A model generated the notes under the pieces. That model was not told where the DNA came from. It did no database searches and was given only the letters and a program-made list of their open reading frames with translations. This document shows positions 14,107 through 14,185 of a DNA stretch of 14,185 bases, piece by piece. The first letter of the stretch is position 1. Every line of letters begins with the position of its first letter. This stretch comes from an uncultured Prevotella sp. (GTDB lineage: Bacteria > Bacteroidota > Bacteroidia > Bacteroidales > Bacteroidaceae): contig URJQ01000082.1 in NCBI GenBank assembly GCA_900548195.1, positions 1-14,185 of the forward strand, written 5' to 3'. The position numbers and the translations under genes are program-made.

Positions 14107-14185
14107 TTAGTCCAACTTAACGAACTCAAAATCATTCGGATTGCAGCATGCTTTCTTGTAGTCGAAAGCATAGATGCGTATGTAG
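14107..14185 (-). CDS. C-terminal fragment of an unidentified gene
   Basis: An open minus-strand frame enters from the right edge and ends at a TAA (14107-14109), giving 25 visible residues that finish NPNDFEFVKLD. It is too short to assign to a family. It includes a Cys-Cys pair and alternating hydrophobic and aromatic residues suggestive of a beta-rich C terminus. It lies 23 bases before the radical SAM gene in the same direction, so it is likely part of the same transcript. Its base composition looks less AT-rich than that of the radical SAM gene. Confidence 0.6.
   Translation of the reverse strand, partial: YIRIYAFDYKKACCNPNDFEFVKLD

Overview
The window reads as a chromosomal segment of a Bacteroidales bacterium, most likely Prevotella or a close relative. 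The evidence is the promoter form (TTG, about 20 bases, then TAnnTTTG), the absence of purine-rich ribosome binding sites, the protein families, and AT-rich intergenic repeats of the kind common in that group. The genus is an inference, because no rRNA or other marker gene is present.

Layout. Positions 1-749 hold no gene. They are packed with repeats: two near-identical 116-base direct copies, a large imperfect foldback, a 14-base tandem repeat and a 35-base inverted repeat. Next, on the minus strand, is an acyl-CoA synthetase (750-2399). From 9228 down to 2701, also on the minus strand, lies a six-gene block: TolC-like outer-membrane factor, MacA-like adaptor, MacB-type ATPase, MacB-type permease, LytS-type histidine kinase and LytTR response regulator. 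It has a good promoter at 9253-9283 and a strong hairpin terminator at 2651-2685. The first four genes form a tripartite efflux or export system and the last two a sensor-regulator pair that probably controls it. Hairpins lie in the two widest internal gaps (7863-7882 and 4544-4608).

Positions 9229-9911 hold no protein gene. They carry the efflux promoter and, facing away from it, a near-consensus plus-strand promoter (9513-9543). This would drive a transcript of about 250 bases ending at a perfect 16-bp palindromic terminator (9774-9809), a candidate small RNA. An agmatine deiminase family gene (9912-11042, minus) follows. It is bounded by that palindrome and by a partial inverted copy of it at 11067-11090.

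An IS1182-type insertion sequence with an apparently intact DDE transposase (11256-12803, plus) follows. I place its ends at a 14-bp perfect inverted repeat (11129-11142 and 12980-12993). Its right end coincides with the point where an AT-rich radical SAM maturase gene (minus, 12965-14083) loses the second half of its SPASM domain. That gene has an N-terminal region resembling a RiPP recognition element and is preceded by the last 25 codons of another minus-strand gene running off the window. This end looks like the tail of a horizontally acquired peptide-modification locus damaged by the insertion sequence.
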